Shown: positions 47,471-59,247 of the stretch, piece by piece | Layout: each line of letters starts with the position of its first letter | Position numbering within the stretch: the first letter of the stretch is position 1 | Origin: Datisca glomerata | Taxonomy: Eukaryota > Streptophyta > Magnoliopsida > Cucurbitales > Datiscaceae | Direction: 5' to 3' | Assembly: GCA_003255025.1 (NCBI GenBank) | Contig: QANY01008839.1 | Location: forward strand, 62,001 to 126,000 | DNA: 64,000 bases | Translations under genes and position numbers: made by a program | The notes under the pieces: model-generated | Told to the model about the DNA's origin: nothing | The model's input: only the letters and a program-made list of their open reading frames with translations | Databases searched by the model: none

Positions 47471-49971
47471 GTACTATGTATATTGTTATTTTACTCCATA
47501 TCATATAACACAAAATTTAAAAATAAATGTACCATTCAAAATAGTGCATATACCTCTATCCAAAGAACAACATGCAATCCCTCTCATTTAGTTTTCTAGT
47601 TTCCTAAAACCAAAGAATTATGAATGTGATTAATGATTTCAGAGTCTACACAACAAGACATAGTAGAATCAATCACTGATTATCTTATGCACATCACATT
47701 TAGCTGGTTTTCATGTATCCAATCTTCCCATAATAGAAGCACTTCCCATCAGAGCTTGCTCTCTCTTTCTTACTCTAAGTCAACTTTATTTAGAGATCTT
47801 TATCTTCTTCATCTTATCTGGACTAAGCTTAAGCCCAAAAGAAGAAGTGGACTAGGTCATGTTTAACATAAACTGTCTTCAAGATTCTCTTAGCTATCTG
47901 GAGTTCTTAGTTCAGTCCGGCCAATTAAACATTTTTTGCATATGTTATACTTTAATCATGAACTAATGTAAGGAACCCGTTCAAACATCCAAGACTATAT
48001 CGATCTAGGTTTTCTCATCGATTTTAGCTATAGAAATCGCTGTCTCATTGAAAAAACACCAACCATAAGGGTATGTTCATCAACAAGAGTTTCATTTGTC
48101 ATTTTAATGTTCAACAATACCCCTTCAAACATTAATTGGGGATTAATAATTATATCAGCCTCCATGGAGAATGAATTTATTAAAGTTTCAACATATTTTT
48201 CATACAATGACATTATGCAACATGAAGCTAAAAATTCAATTTATCTTCATAGCCAATATTAATTAAAGTCCTAGTTAATATCCATTAATGTCAACAATAT
48301 TTTCAATATAAATGATAATAGGCTCATGGACGACATTTTAATTACTAAAAAATAATAAAATTATCAATCATTACAAACACATTCTAATTAATGCATACAT
48401 CATAACATGAATGTAAAAACTCAAAAAATTAACATGCAATGTACGCAACGATATATCAACTCTCATAAACATGCGCACGCTTAGGAAGAACGCACATTTA
48501 AAAAGTTAGGTAGGATAGCCCAATCCAATTAATTATCAATATGATATTAATACCTAATAATATTACTAATCCTAGTATTAATATCTAGCAATTAACTATT
48601 TGATATCTCAAAATAAGTAATAAGAACCGCTTAGGCGGGATACTATAAAAACGAGTCAAGTGTATACTATTATTTCACCCTCAAACATGTGACAATTGGA
48701 CAACTCCTACTTAAGCAAATCAATTCCAGTTATTCACTTACCAAGGTGATCATTATGAAGATCATACTTGTAATATCTGATACTTCAGATACCCTTCTTT
48801 AGGGAGCTTCTAAGATTGAAGACGAGGCATCCTAGCACCTTACTATGATCCAATAATAGAGACCGTTAGTTTCGATTAAGAATCTCGCTCCCACATAATT
48901 TTTAAATGACATGAGATTTTATAACCGTGTTACTAAGTGACATTAGGAAATTAGCCAACCTAATCTTTAGCAACCTATTCGATTAAACAAGCATGCTCAA
49001 TTAGTAATATATTTAAGTTTTATCTAAATTCTAATAATCTCACAATTTAATTAACGGCAAATTAAATATCTAGCAAGATTATTAAAATTAAAAATTATAT
49101 TTAAATACAACTAATAACACGCTTTTAGGGTTAGCCATTTTATACCCTAATCGACTATGCTTAATTTTATTTTCATTATGCAATCACAAAAGCTTATCAT
49201 TTTAGAAATAAAAAATCACATGGTATCTAAATGTGATGTGCATAAAGTAAAATTATCTAAGCATGTTGGGTATAAAATATAATAAACAAAATAGCAGGTT
49301 ATAAAAGATAAATATTTAAAATATCTGGATTATGGCTCCGAAACCGTCTATCGCTGGTTGTCACACTTGATCTCACCGTTGGTTTTCACCCTTGATATCA
49401 CTGCTGGACACCGTCGATCGTTACCCACTGGCTCATGAGATTCATCTCGTTCTAACGAACCGAAACATAGAAATTTGAAAAAATCCCGTCACTCCCCACG
49501 TCAAATTCAGATTCAAATTTGACCAAGAAAACAACTAAATTTGGTCTTCTTCGTGAAACATAAAACTGTGGGACTTTGAGTTATCTTTCCAGACGATTTT
49601 GAATCGAATCAATTCGATATTGGATAGAACGTTATGATCTAAATACCAAACCTGTCACCGTGCAGCCACTTCTACGCGAACGCGAGTTTTCATCTATTTT
49701 TCGATACTCTTTTCGTATTATTTCGATCTCCATCCGATACAAATAATTACATCATAACAATCCTAATTTTCCCGAAGAAAGTTTACAAGAATCTATGAAA
49801 AATAAATATGAATCTTAAAGGAAAAAATAATCTCTTCATAGATTGCCCCTCTAATTACATCAACAAAAATTTACATATAAAATCTAAATGGTTATGCAAG
49901 GGAATATCGAAAACAATCAAAAAATCACATTTATATTTCTCAAGGCATTTCTCAAATAATTCAAAATATTT
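47471..49971 (-). mobile_element. Family B leader and gag region (minus)
   Basis: This is internal sequence of the minus-strand element whose 5' LTR is 49986-51739. Near 47720-47740 the minus strand reads KCFYYGKIGYMKTS, a decayed gag zinc knuckle. An open piece at 48028-48213 (minus) fits the Copia gag alpha-helical region. From about 48250 to 49971 the sequence is leader-like and AT-rich, with a less AT-rich patch at 49330-49480 near the primer-binding site. Pol is absent. Confidence 0.55.
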
Positions 49972-49984
49972 GCTCTGATACCAA
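49972..49984 (-). other. Primer-binding site, family B
   Basis: The plus strand reads GCTCTGATACCAA. The reverse complement TTGGTATCAGAGC is an exact tRNA-Met type site next to the LTR. Confidence 0.85.
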
Positions 49985-49985
49985 T

Positions 49986-51739
49986 TGAAGGAATCAATGC
50001 AGTAGAAAATATTGGATCTTGAAATATTTGAGAAACAACCTACTCAATTATGGATTAGGAAAATACTTTTTGAAGCGTGAAGATAAAAATTGAAACCTCA
50101 CAATCTTTCTTACTATTCCTCGAACCGTCAACCAAAATCACGAATGGGTAGGCGCTCGAATAAAATCAAACAAAAAACAAACTCATATTTTTTCTTTCTT
50201 CCAAAGATTTGTTCGGCCATAAAACATAGACTACATTAGAGTTTCTAGTCTCATATATTCTTAAGGGCATTTTTCAATTTATGTAAGAATAATTTTAGAG
50301 TGGCCAAGTAATTGATCAAGTTTCAAATCAAGTAATGTGACAATCATTTATAAGATGATATTTGATAGCTCATTAAAATGATTTGACAAAATAATCTAGA
50401 AATGGTTGTCACGTTATTTAGACACTTAAAAGTTGATCAATTACTTAGTCAACGTAGAATTACTCTTTATGTAAACATTGTTAAAAAAAGTTACAAAAAA
50501 ACATCTCTTCACAATTCACATGTGAAAACACACTAACGGTTGGGAAAATTCCCAACCATTTGTGTTTTCTTTTTTCAATTTTTTAAATATAATTAATTAA
50601 TTATAATTAATCATTGGCCTTTTAGAATTAAGATTGAGTTAATTTTTAGATCATTTGGTTGACTATAGAGTATTCATGTTGTCCCACTTATTTATTAAAC
50701 AGGTCTCGTCACAACGAAACTCAAATTCAAGACTAGTAAGGGGATCATAAAGATAAAAATATATTTAGCTACATAATTAATAAATTATATTAATTAAACC
50801 CATAATCATATTTATTAATTATTAATTATAATTAACTCCACTATAAAATCATAATTGATCTCCAAATATATTTTATATTACTCGATGTAACTATCATTGA
50901 CCATTATTCATCATGTAATGCCCTTCCATAATGTAGTATCGTGTATAATTAGGTTAATTACTATCGACCTAATATTTATACACATCTTGGTATTCTTAGG
51001 TTCCAATTTCATTCTATCGGAGAACTATGATAATTTTCATACTTGACGTCTCAAGTAAAATTATGAAATCCCTAGTACTCTACCAGAGATACTAAGCGCT
51101 TAATTTACAGTGACCACATAAATAAATTATCTAAGAGGTACTATGTCATTTAATTAAAGGTGTCTATGAATTCTGCTATTGAGAATCTTTGGACTCACTA
51201 TCTAATGACTCAGTCATCAAACATTCATAATATGTTGACGCATAGAGTCTTCTTAATAGATAAAAACAACTAAGTTATTAAATATGTGTTTATAACTCTT
51301 CCAATATTGAGAGCACTCATAAAATATAGTATTGAGTCTTGATTTTTATTTGATAGTACTTTACTGAAAATCATATTCATTAGTCTTTTCAATTCATTCA
51401 AAATGCACAGTACATTAACTAGGTACTCTACTTAGTGACCAAGGTAAATCACTCTACATAATAAAATTAATGTACTACAGTCTTTTGTTAGTAAGCGCAC
51501 AACTTCATTAGACTGTAAAATTAAGTATTTATAAGTCATAAAAAACTCTTGGTTAAATAACTTGTTCCCATGAGTTAAATTTCATAGGACCCACAAACCA
51601 AACCAAGTACTATTATGCTTGTGGACATTTTATAAGAATGTATTGTACATAATAAAGAATTAATTATTTATTATTAATCAGAATTAAATATCTCAACAAA
51701 TATAATAGAATTTTAATGTTTTAGGATACAATCCTAACA
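49986..51739 (-). repeat. Family B 5' LTR
   Basis: TGAAGGAATC at the left and AATCCTAACA at the right give TG...CA ends, length 1754 bp. The primer-binding site is on its left, so it is the 5' LTR of a minus-strand element. It is the most complete family B LTR here and the reference for those at 23175-25465 and 36417-37579/47355-47470. Confidence 0.8.
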
Positions 51740-52616
51740 CATAAGACATAAGGAGCACATCAATTGGCCATCTTATAGCGTACTTCATCGAATTTAAATG
51801 ATTTTATAGGGACATATGATTAAGATTATTATTCATAAAAATGACTCAACTGACGGAAGGACGCCACAAAGATGTCAAGGTAAAAGCGTACATTAAACAT
51901 CGATTCACTAATGAATTTTTGGTATTCTTAGAATATATATTTTTCTTAACATTTGATTGATATAAAATTATACATGATTCGTGTCAAAGAAATAATTGTA
52001 TGTGGAGGGAAGTACATAGTCTTAGAATACAATAGTTATTTTCCGATTAGCTAAGGACACATTTCAAGAACTAATTTGTTTTGGGAGGTTTGACAAATAA
52101 ATTTGTCTTAGGGGGAATTTAATAACTAATATATGATTTATTTTAATCAATTTCCTACAAATTAACGGGGAGTAACGTAGTCTCATCTCCTGTAAAAATG
52201 TCAAATTTCATTAAAAAAAATAGGTGATACTAATTTTGTCTGTTTTTCCTGTCTGAAGTGTCTTCTTCATACTACAATTTCTAAATTTTGCTCGCGGAGA
52301 GCATAACTATTTTTTTCTCAAATTGCAGCAAGTTGCTTTAGCAATTGTGAGCTTCTCAATTGAGCAATTCTCCTTCTATTAATGGCGTACGTGTACTGTA
52401 CACTGCCAAGTGAATTTTTCTCTATCTGTAGATCATGAACTAAGAATCCCTTTTCCAGTGACATCCTGCAAATTATTAATGATAGAGTGTATTCCTCTCT
52501 TCATGTTCACTATATCCTGACTATTGTTGTCTACCGCCCACTGAATCTGTTGGTAGCATATGGGGACTTAACTCTGATGCTTAAATGACTTGTCATAATT
52601 TTTCACCCCCCTTCAG
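51740..52616. other. Intergenic DNA, ending in intron-like sequence
   Basis: No gene was found in 51740-52250. From about 52260 the T-rich sequence ends in CCCCCCTTCAG at 52616 and resembles an intron running into the eIF2-gamma exon fragment. Confidence 0.4.
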
Positions 52617-52749
52617 GGTCATGATATTCTCATGGCTACTATGTTTAATGGAGCAGGAATCATGGATGGAGCATTACTTCTGATAGCTGCAATGAGAGCT
52701 GCCCCCAGCCTCAAACTGCCGAGCACCTGGCTGCCTCTGAAATGATGTG
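52617..52749 (+). pseudogene. eIF2 subunit gamma exon fragment
   Basis: After an acceptor-like TTCAG the frame reads [20 protein letters not shown], then LLIAA, the G-domain segment after the G3 motif of translation factor eIF2-gamma. One missing A near 52691 (GCTGCAATGAG where GCAAATGAG is expected) shifts the frame. In the shifted frame the text continues [19 protein letters not shown]. The following conserved part (the NKVDL region) is absent. The intron-like upstream border suggests a genomic duplicate fragment, not a retrocopy. Confidence 0.85.
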
Positions 52750-52794
52750 CCACTCATGATGCTGCAGTTTGTGTGGTACGATTGCAGCCATGGA

Positions 52795-53360
52795 GATGAA
52801 CAAACGTCGAGCTTCGTGAAATTTGGGCAAACATTGATCCAGTAAACTTTGTTTTGTGCAGCAGGCAGACTACAGAGGCAATGATTATACTAATCCATCT
52901 AAGCCAGAGTAAAGAGTAAAAGCTTGTGAATATCCAAATCCACCTAAATGATGAAACAATACGACTAAGTGTAAGCAAAATTGATTGAATTTTCAGTCAG
53001 AATCCTTCATTATGGTAATCTTAAGACTAATCAACTTGTTAATAAAATTTATATAATCATTCACTTCGTAGGGAGGTTCTAACATCAATCAAAGATTATT
53101 TATCACTCTAAATAACGACGGAGCGCATGAGCTACATAAATTCATTCCACACACATTTAGTTGGTGTTTGGTTTAATGGCCCATTTACTTGATTTATGTG
53201 AAATTGGATTCCGCGAAATTTGATTACAAATTATCATTCTAACCATTTACTATGATTTTGAAATTTGATTGCAAAGTTCGAGCATTGTGAAATTTTGGCA
53301 GTATTGATCGAGTAAACTTTGTTTTGTGCAACAGGCAGACTACAGAGACAATGACTATAA
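52795..53360. repeat. Dispersed direct duplication of about 90 bp
   Basis: Sequence at 52805-52890 (TCGAGC, GTGAAAT, AGTAAACTTTGTTTTGTGCA, GGCAGACTACAGAG) is repeated at 53278-53362 with a few differences. Between the copies lies ordinary AT-rich DNA. Confidence 0.75.
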
Positions 53361-54131
53361 TATTTCATATTTGATTGATACGTGTAATGAGCATGTTATT
53401 ATTTATAATTGAAATGTCATTATTGGCAATTGCTCATAGGTTAAGACTAACAACCTTTTTCATTTATATAATCATTCGCTACGCAAGGAGATTTTAACTA
53501 TCTATGTCAATCAATCTATTTTTCTTAAGAGGAGTTTTGCGATAACAAATACCAAGTCAATCATATGTATTGAAGATCGTTTATCAATCAAAATAATGAT
53601 TAAGAGTTTGAGTCGCATAATTTCATTTTCGTATGAACTTGAGTCGTGTTTAGTTTAAATGAATGGAATGTGTTTTTTTCTTTTTTGGATAGTTAAACAA
53701 AAGTTGAACGAATAACACAATCAAGCATTGTCAACGTCTACATATTCCATTCCACCTGTCCTCTCTGCAACGCCCGCAGTCAGAAGCAATTACTGTTGAA
53801 CTTAAACCATTTTTCACTTTTTCCCTTCAAAAAAAGCCTATTAGGGGATCTAAACCAAGCTGTGGACCTCTCTACACGACTCAGTTTGAACTAATGAGTG
53901 ATCAATAATTTTTGTCGACGTCAATTTTCGTCTACTTGTAGCAATTGCACGCCTCACAACTTGCTAAAGAGCCAAAAGTAAAAGCCATTCCTTTTTCTTG
54001 ATCAAAGCTTGGGAGAAGAGAATTGGCTGATAGCTAGGATGAAGCCCACTAAAGGAGCACGCATGGTAATGACAAACTTTTTCAATTCACATGAGTCAGA
54101 GATACTGGCTGCAACCTGGCCTTTCTTTTTC
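53361..54131. other. Upstream region of the phylloplanin-like gene
   Basis: There is no gene here. The segment before the TATA box at 54132 would be the promoter. Short plus-strand frames at 54009 and 54091 overlap the leader and have no recognisable features. Confidence 0.4.
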
Positions 54132-54138
54132 TATAAAT
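54132..54138 (+). promoter_or_regulatory. TATA box of the phylloplanin-like gene
   Basis: TATAAAT in the context TTTTCTATAAATTGG, 80 bp before the ATG, leaving a leader of about 45-50 bases. AACA at 54208 precedes ATGG, a good plant start context. Confidence 0.6.
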
Positions 54139-54211
54139 TGGTCAGTTTTCACCGCAACTCATTGCAAGGCTGTTTTAGAACATCTTTTTTCATACACTTT
54201 TCTTTCAAACA

Positions 54212-55521
54212 ATGGCCTTGAAGTTGAAATCAGTTTGCTTTCTTTTGCTGTTGGCTGCAATAGCAGCACCAATGGCTGAAGCCCAACTTGGTCTTATTGG
54301 CAATCTTCTTGGCCTTATACGCATCCAAGGGACTCTCTTTTGCACTCTAAATGGCAGCATGGGAATCAATGGAACTGCCACCCCTGTCTTCCCAAGTAAC
54401 AATAATTTTAACATACACATTTCCTTATATATATTTAGCTTTTGCAACATGCATTAAAATGTGTTTTGGAGTACTTCTAAAGTCATTCAAAACACGTGAT
54501 AACACTTCACATGTGATTTTGTTTTCTTTTTACAAGTTCGAGGGTTGTTAAATTTGAAAAGCTCATATTTTGACTAGAAATGTAACTACCAGATAAGTTA
54601 TTATCCATATCATTTCACATATAATTAAATACTTCTTATATAAAATAATTCACAATTTTAAAAAACGTGTCTTAAATGATACCCTTTAATTTTTTTTCGA
54701 ACAGAAAAAATTTCCATTAAAACCAAAGAGCAATGACGTCAAGAATGTCTTCTTTAGTTTGTTTTCTCAATCAAACTACTGTCATATTTAGCTATAACAT
54801 CAAATTTTTAATTACAGTTTTTATTTAATATACACACTTCCTTTGTATGTATTTAGCTTTTGCAATGTGTTTTGGAGTACTCTTAAAAATTATTCAAAAA
54901 CGCCTCACACGTGATTTTTTTTATAAGTTCGAGGATTGAGTGTTTCAATTTGAAAACTCATATTTTGAGAGATGTGATTATCAATTAAGTTATCATTAAT
55001 GTTACTTCATATATAATTAAGTACTTCTTATATCGTGTTTTAAACGATACCCTTAATTTTTTATTTCGAAAAAAAAAGATTCCATCAAAAACAAAGAGCA
55101 ATGACGTCAAGAATGTATTCTTCTTCGACCTTTAACAACTAGTTTTTCTTTCTCAATCAAACCAATGTTATATTTACCTAACATCATACATATATGGTTC
55201 TATTAATGAGGTTTAAATTTGCTTTGGGTAATGGCAGATGCATTGGTGCAATTACAATGTGGAGCAGGGAATGTGGTGTCAAGTGCAACAACAAACAGCT
55301 CGGGAATATTTTCCATTGTGCTTGATCCTCTTCAGTTCCTTCTATCTTCTCTACTCACCAACTGCAACTTAGTTGTGAACACTCCACTCTCCAGCTGTAA
55401 TGTCAATCTTCCTTCTGTTGGGAACCTTCTTTCACCTCTCAGGTTCATCGGAAACACTCTCGCCGGTATCCTTCGCATTGCCAACGTTATTCCTGCTGGG
55501 TTTCAACTTCTCTCTCCTTAA
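54212..55521 (+). CDS. Phylloplanin-like secreted protein
   Basis: Two exons, 54212-54395 and 55238-55521, join across a GT-AG intron of 842 bp with a split Asn codon and give 155 residues. Residues 1-24 are a clear signal peptide (hydrophobic core CFLLLLAAIAAP, cleavage after AEA). The mature part has the pattern of the plant phylloplanin / Ole e 1-like group: IQGTLFCTLNGSMGINGTAT, FPNALVQLQCGAG around the junction, TNCNLVVNTPLSSCN, and a C-terminal LIPAGF-like end (NVIPAGFQLLSP). Cysteines at 44 and 69, plus those in TNC and SSC, are as in that family. Tobacco phylloplanin is a leaf-surface protein with activity against oomycetes; function here is by homology only. AATAAAG at 55651 is a likely polyadenylation signal. 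Confidence 0.88.
54411..55190. repeat. Tandem duplication inside the phylloplanin intron
   Basis: Unit A (about 54411-54827) and unit B (about 54828-55190) share, in order, TATTTAGCTTTTGCAA, TGTGTTTTGGAGTACT, ACAAGTTCGAGG/ATAAGTTCGAGG, ATATAATTAA.TACTTCTTAT and AAAGAGCAATGACGTCAAGA. The two fill nearly the whole intron, so the intron roughly doubled in length by this event. Confidence 0.85.
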
Positions 55522-55754
55522 TTAATTACTATGATGTTATTATAGAAGGGACGTTCTTATAAGGAGTAAGTTTCATATTGTATTTTGTGTTTTCTTTCAA
55601 GTGCTTAATTAAATTCTCTTTTGTGTACTAGATGTACCATTTGAGAGCCGAATAAAGAGTATTCTCTTGTATTGTTTCCCAATTGTAATAAATTAACATA
55701 TATTTATCCATTTTCTATGTTCTGATTTCTGTAAGCAATGGTTTCCTTAACAAT

Positions 55755-55915
55755 AAAAGTCTTAATAGGACAAGAAATTTTTTTGTTGTCAAAATTACAT
55801 TACAAATTATAAGAAAAATATGAGAATATGACTCGAACCCACGAACTCTATGATATGGGTGTGGGGGACTAACCAACCGCGTTAACCCAACTTATCTTAA
55901 TTAGACAAGAATTTA
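55755..55915 (-). mobile_element. tRNA-derived SINE-like relic
   Basis: On the minus strand, GGTTAACGCGGTTGGTTAG resembles a tRNA A box and GTGGGTTCGAGTC a B box about 40 bases on. An AT-rich body and an A/T-rich tail then follow toward 55755. This A-box/B-box order is typical of plant SINEs. Borders are estimates and no target duplication was confirmed. Confidence 0.5.
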
Positions 55916-58900
55916 GCATATATCAATCTCTCTAATTATTATGTACGAGAAAATAATAATTAGACAGCTTTTTCAGTGTAACTCATATGTCTAACTGATC
56001 TGACTTTTGTCATTATTAATTCACTTACACGTGTGATGTACGTGGTTTGAACAATTTTCAAACGAATATCTTAAATTTAAAATTATGCATTCGTTGAAAC
56101 AATATTTTTTTAATATAACAATTCTTAAGATGTGCATTGCGCGCTATAAGCTAAACAATAAAAATTTTAATAATGTAATATTTCAAAAGATGAAAAGTAC
56201 GAAACTCTATTATTCTGTCACAACCCGAAAACCAACTAGGTAATTTACTTTAACAATTTATGCAAAAAACTTATAGAAGCTAGGTCAATTTAAACATACA
56301 TTTTCTTCAACTCAAAATCATTTAAAAGTATTTTCTCAACATTGATTCAAAACTAAAACGTCTGGTAAACAATAAACCGTTAAAATCAGAAATGACAAAA
56401 TTAAATAAAAACAATCAAACTCTAAAGTTTTCATACAAAACTTAGACTTTTATCTCGTGTCAGAGACTCTAAACCTCATATGTATCTAACGCATCATTAT
56501 CATCTGAAATTTTTGAATAAAACATAATGAGTATAAAAATATACTCAATAAGCAAATCATTACATACATAACATCACTACAATTACAATCACATGTGGTA
56601 CATATAACATTCATTTAGAGCTTCCAAATCCTTGTTGCAGAGTTTGTTGGCCAACTTCCATTAGAGCTCGCTACCACACCCAGAACAGAACAGAGATTAC
56701 TCGTAGGTAATCGTTAGCTTGAGAGATATGTATAAGTGATTTTTCTCACAAATACCACTCCGCATCTCCACCAAGGTGGAATGATAAATGAGATAACCCC
56801 TGACAAGTCTAACCAGAGCAGTAATTGTTCACTTATGAGGTATGTACAAGTGATCTTCCCACTAGTACCATTATGCACCTCTAAGTAGGTGGAACCAAAA
56901 ATAAGATAACCTCTCACAAGTTTAAGATAATTGTTAGCATGCGATGTACGTACAATTGATATTCCTCACGAGTACCATTGCGCACCTTCGAGAAGGTGAA
57001 CCCAATAATAAGATAACCTTTCACAAGTCAATCTAGAGCATATACATAGACATTCTCCTAAAGGATGAGACAAACAGAGTAGAATGATGAGTGCATGACT
57101 CTAATGGCACATAGTATTTTCTATACATTTTCATATAATTTAAAAAATCAAGATTCACAAATCGCAAGAACATCATAAGATGAATTATAATAAAGTTGAA
57201 AGAAGCATAACAAAAAATATCAGCACACATAAAACAATCAGTGTCATTCTAAATTTTCAGACAACACGTACAACACAGTTATATATGTAAAATTTCACTT
57301 ACATGATCTTCTGGTAAGAAATGTTAAAAAAATAAAATCTTTTAAAATAAAATAATACTATGCTCCCGTAGAACGATTGTCGACATACAACTTTGATTCG
57401 AAAACTAATGTTATGATATAACATTTGGTAAAACTGTCATACAATATTATATGGGTTCATAAAAATATAAGCTTTTTAGCCAATTACACTACAACACTTC
57501 AGAGTTACTTGTGTAAATTTTTGTAGCATCCGTTGTTAATTATAATGTAAAAACACAAAAATATTGATGAATACGGAAAAATTGTTTTCAGCCAAAACAA
57601 TAAAATTTGATAGAACGTTTCAGTATTTAAAACTCATCAAAAGGTTCTAAATTTTTTAAGTGTTAACAGAACAAATTCAAAATGTTATTTAAACTTTTAG
57701 ATTAAAATGATTCGAAAATAACCTGAAACTCAAATATTATCAATTTTTTCGCTGATCTTAAACATCATTTTTCAACTTGCTTAGAAAAATACAAGGGTCT
57801 CATATTCCTCTAAGTTATCTACAGTAACATTATTGACATGCTGGGCATAACCATAAAATTTTCCAGATTAAATACCCTAGAACAAAACCCTACGATTTAT
57901 AGAAACTACAATGGTCTGTTTTCAACACTTATTGAACACTACATATTTTGATGAATTATTGGACAACCTAAAACATACTGAAGTTATATGAATTTTTGAT
58001 ATTTTTAACGTTCATATCTTAAGATTACTTCCTAAAATTATCAAATCCAAAAAAGATCGTTTGATTAAGGAAATATTAAACTTTTAAATGCTGTCAAATA
58101 AACACTTTTCCAGAAAAAATTACACTCGCTAAGCACGTAATTATCAACTAATTAGTACAAAAACCTCAAAAAATATCGTTTAACATTTCAGATTTTATTA
58201 AAAAAAAATAGTTTTCTTACCTTTTCAACTTTGATTAGTCACAAAGAAACTTGGGAATGGAGAAAGGAGTCTCGATATTCAAATCGAGAAGATGTTTTTA
58301 AGGTGAATCAATTGATAGGATAGTTTCAAAGAAACAAATCTAGGGAGAAGGAAAATTGTTGACGTTTTGAAGAATTGAGACTCAAGAGATAATATAACTC
58401 CACCAATTATCAAAGATAAACATGAATCTCAATAAAAAGGGCTTTTGCTAGAAACTCTAAGTATAAGAGTCTGAATAAAAGAGCCCAAATAAATTTGATT
58501 AAAAAAGATAATTGATAGACACGCATCCTAATTCCTATATATTTAAATGGGAGAAAGGTATCATCTTCACATTTTCAAATAGACATATGCAAAATTTTAA
58601 TTGGATTACATTATGCAGAATATATTATTTTGACTTTGAAATTCAAAATAACCAATCTTTATATCTAATCAAAATCTTTTAGTTTAAAGTCTACAAAGTT
58701 CAATTCAAATTGTAAGGTTATCCACTAAAATGATAAAGAAATGCTAGTAAAAATATTTTTAATCATTTTATTGTCTACGATTATATGACCACTACAATTC
58801 ACTTAAACAAAGAAATTAAATATGTAATTACTGTACGAGAGATATTACTTTAATGGTAACTAATTTACTAAGTGAAAATGCAGTTTTTTTTAGGTATACC

Positions 58901-59247
58901 CCTTGTATAGGTAGTTTGTCGATAATACCTAGTTTGTTTGGTAGGTAGTTTGTTTAGATATAAAGATTGGTTACTTCAAATTATGTTCTTTTTAATTATA
59001 TTTTTTAACTAATGAATTCATCTTGTTTTCATTTCATACATATTTGTATGATTTAATTTGAGCAACGCAATTGTTTGTTAATAATTTAATTTAAAATTTA
59101 TGTAGTAAAGAATTCCATGAAGTAGTTAGTGACATTTATGTCAAATCATTTTCAATGGGTATTTTAATTTACTAAAAAAAGAAAAAAATCATTTTCAATA
59201 TATATATTCAATATACATAAGCTGATCATGAAAAAATGACAGCCAAA
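55916..59247. other. AT-rich DNA, possibly an LTR starting at 56216
   Basis: TGTCACAACCCG at 56216 is a common start of plant LTRs, but I could not find a matching end, primer-binding site or coding region. No protein domain is readable in 55916-59247. The only clear structure is the tandem repeat at 56707-57040. Confidence 0.35.
56707..57040. repeat. Three imperfect tandem repeats of 105-114 bp
   Basis: Units begin near 56707, 56821 and 56926 with GTAAT/GATAATTGTTAGC-like text. Each includes GTACAA(G/T)TGAT, a TACCA(T/C)T..GCAC segment, and ends near AAGATAACCTNTCACAAGT. They have diverged, mostly by substitutions. Confidence 0.8.
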
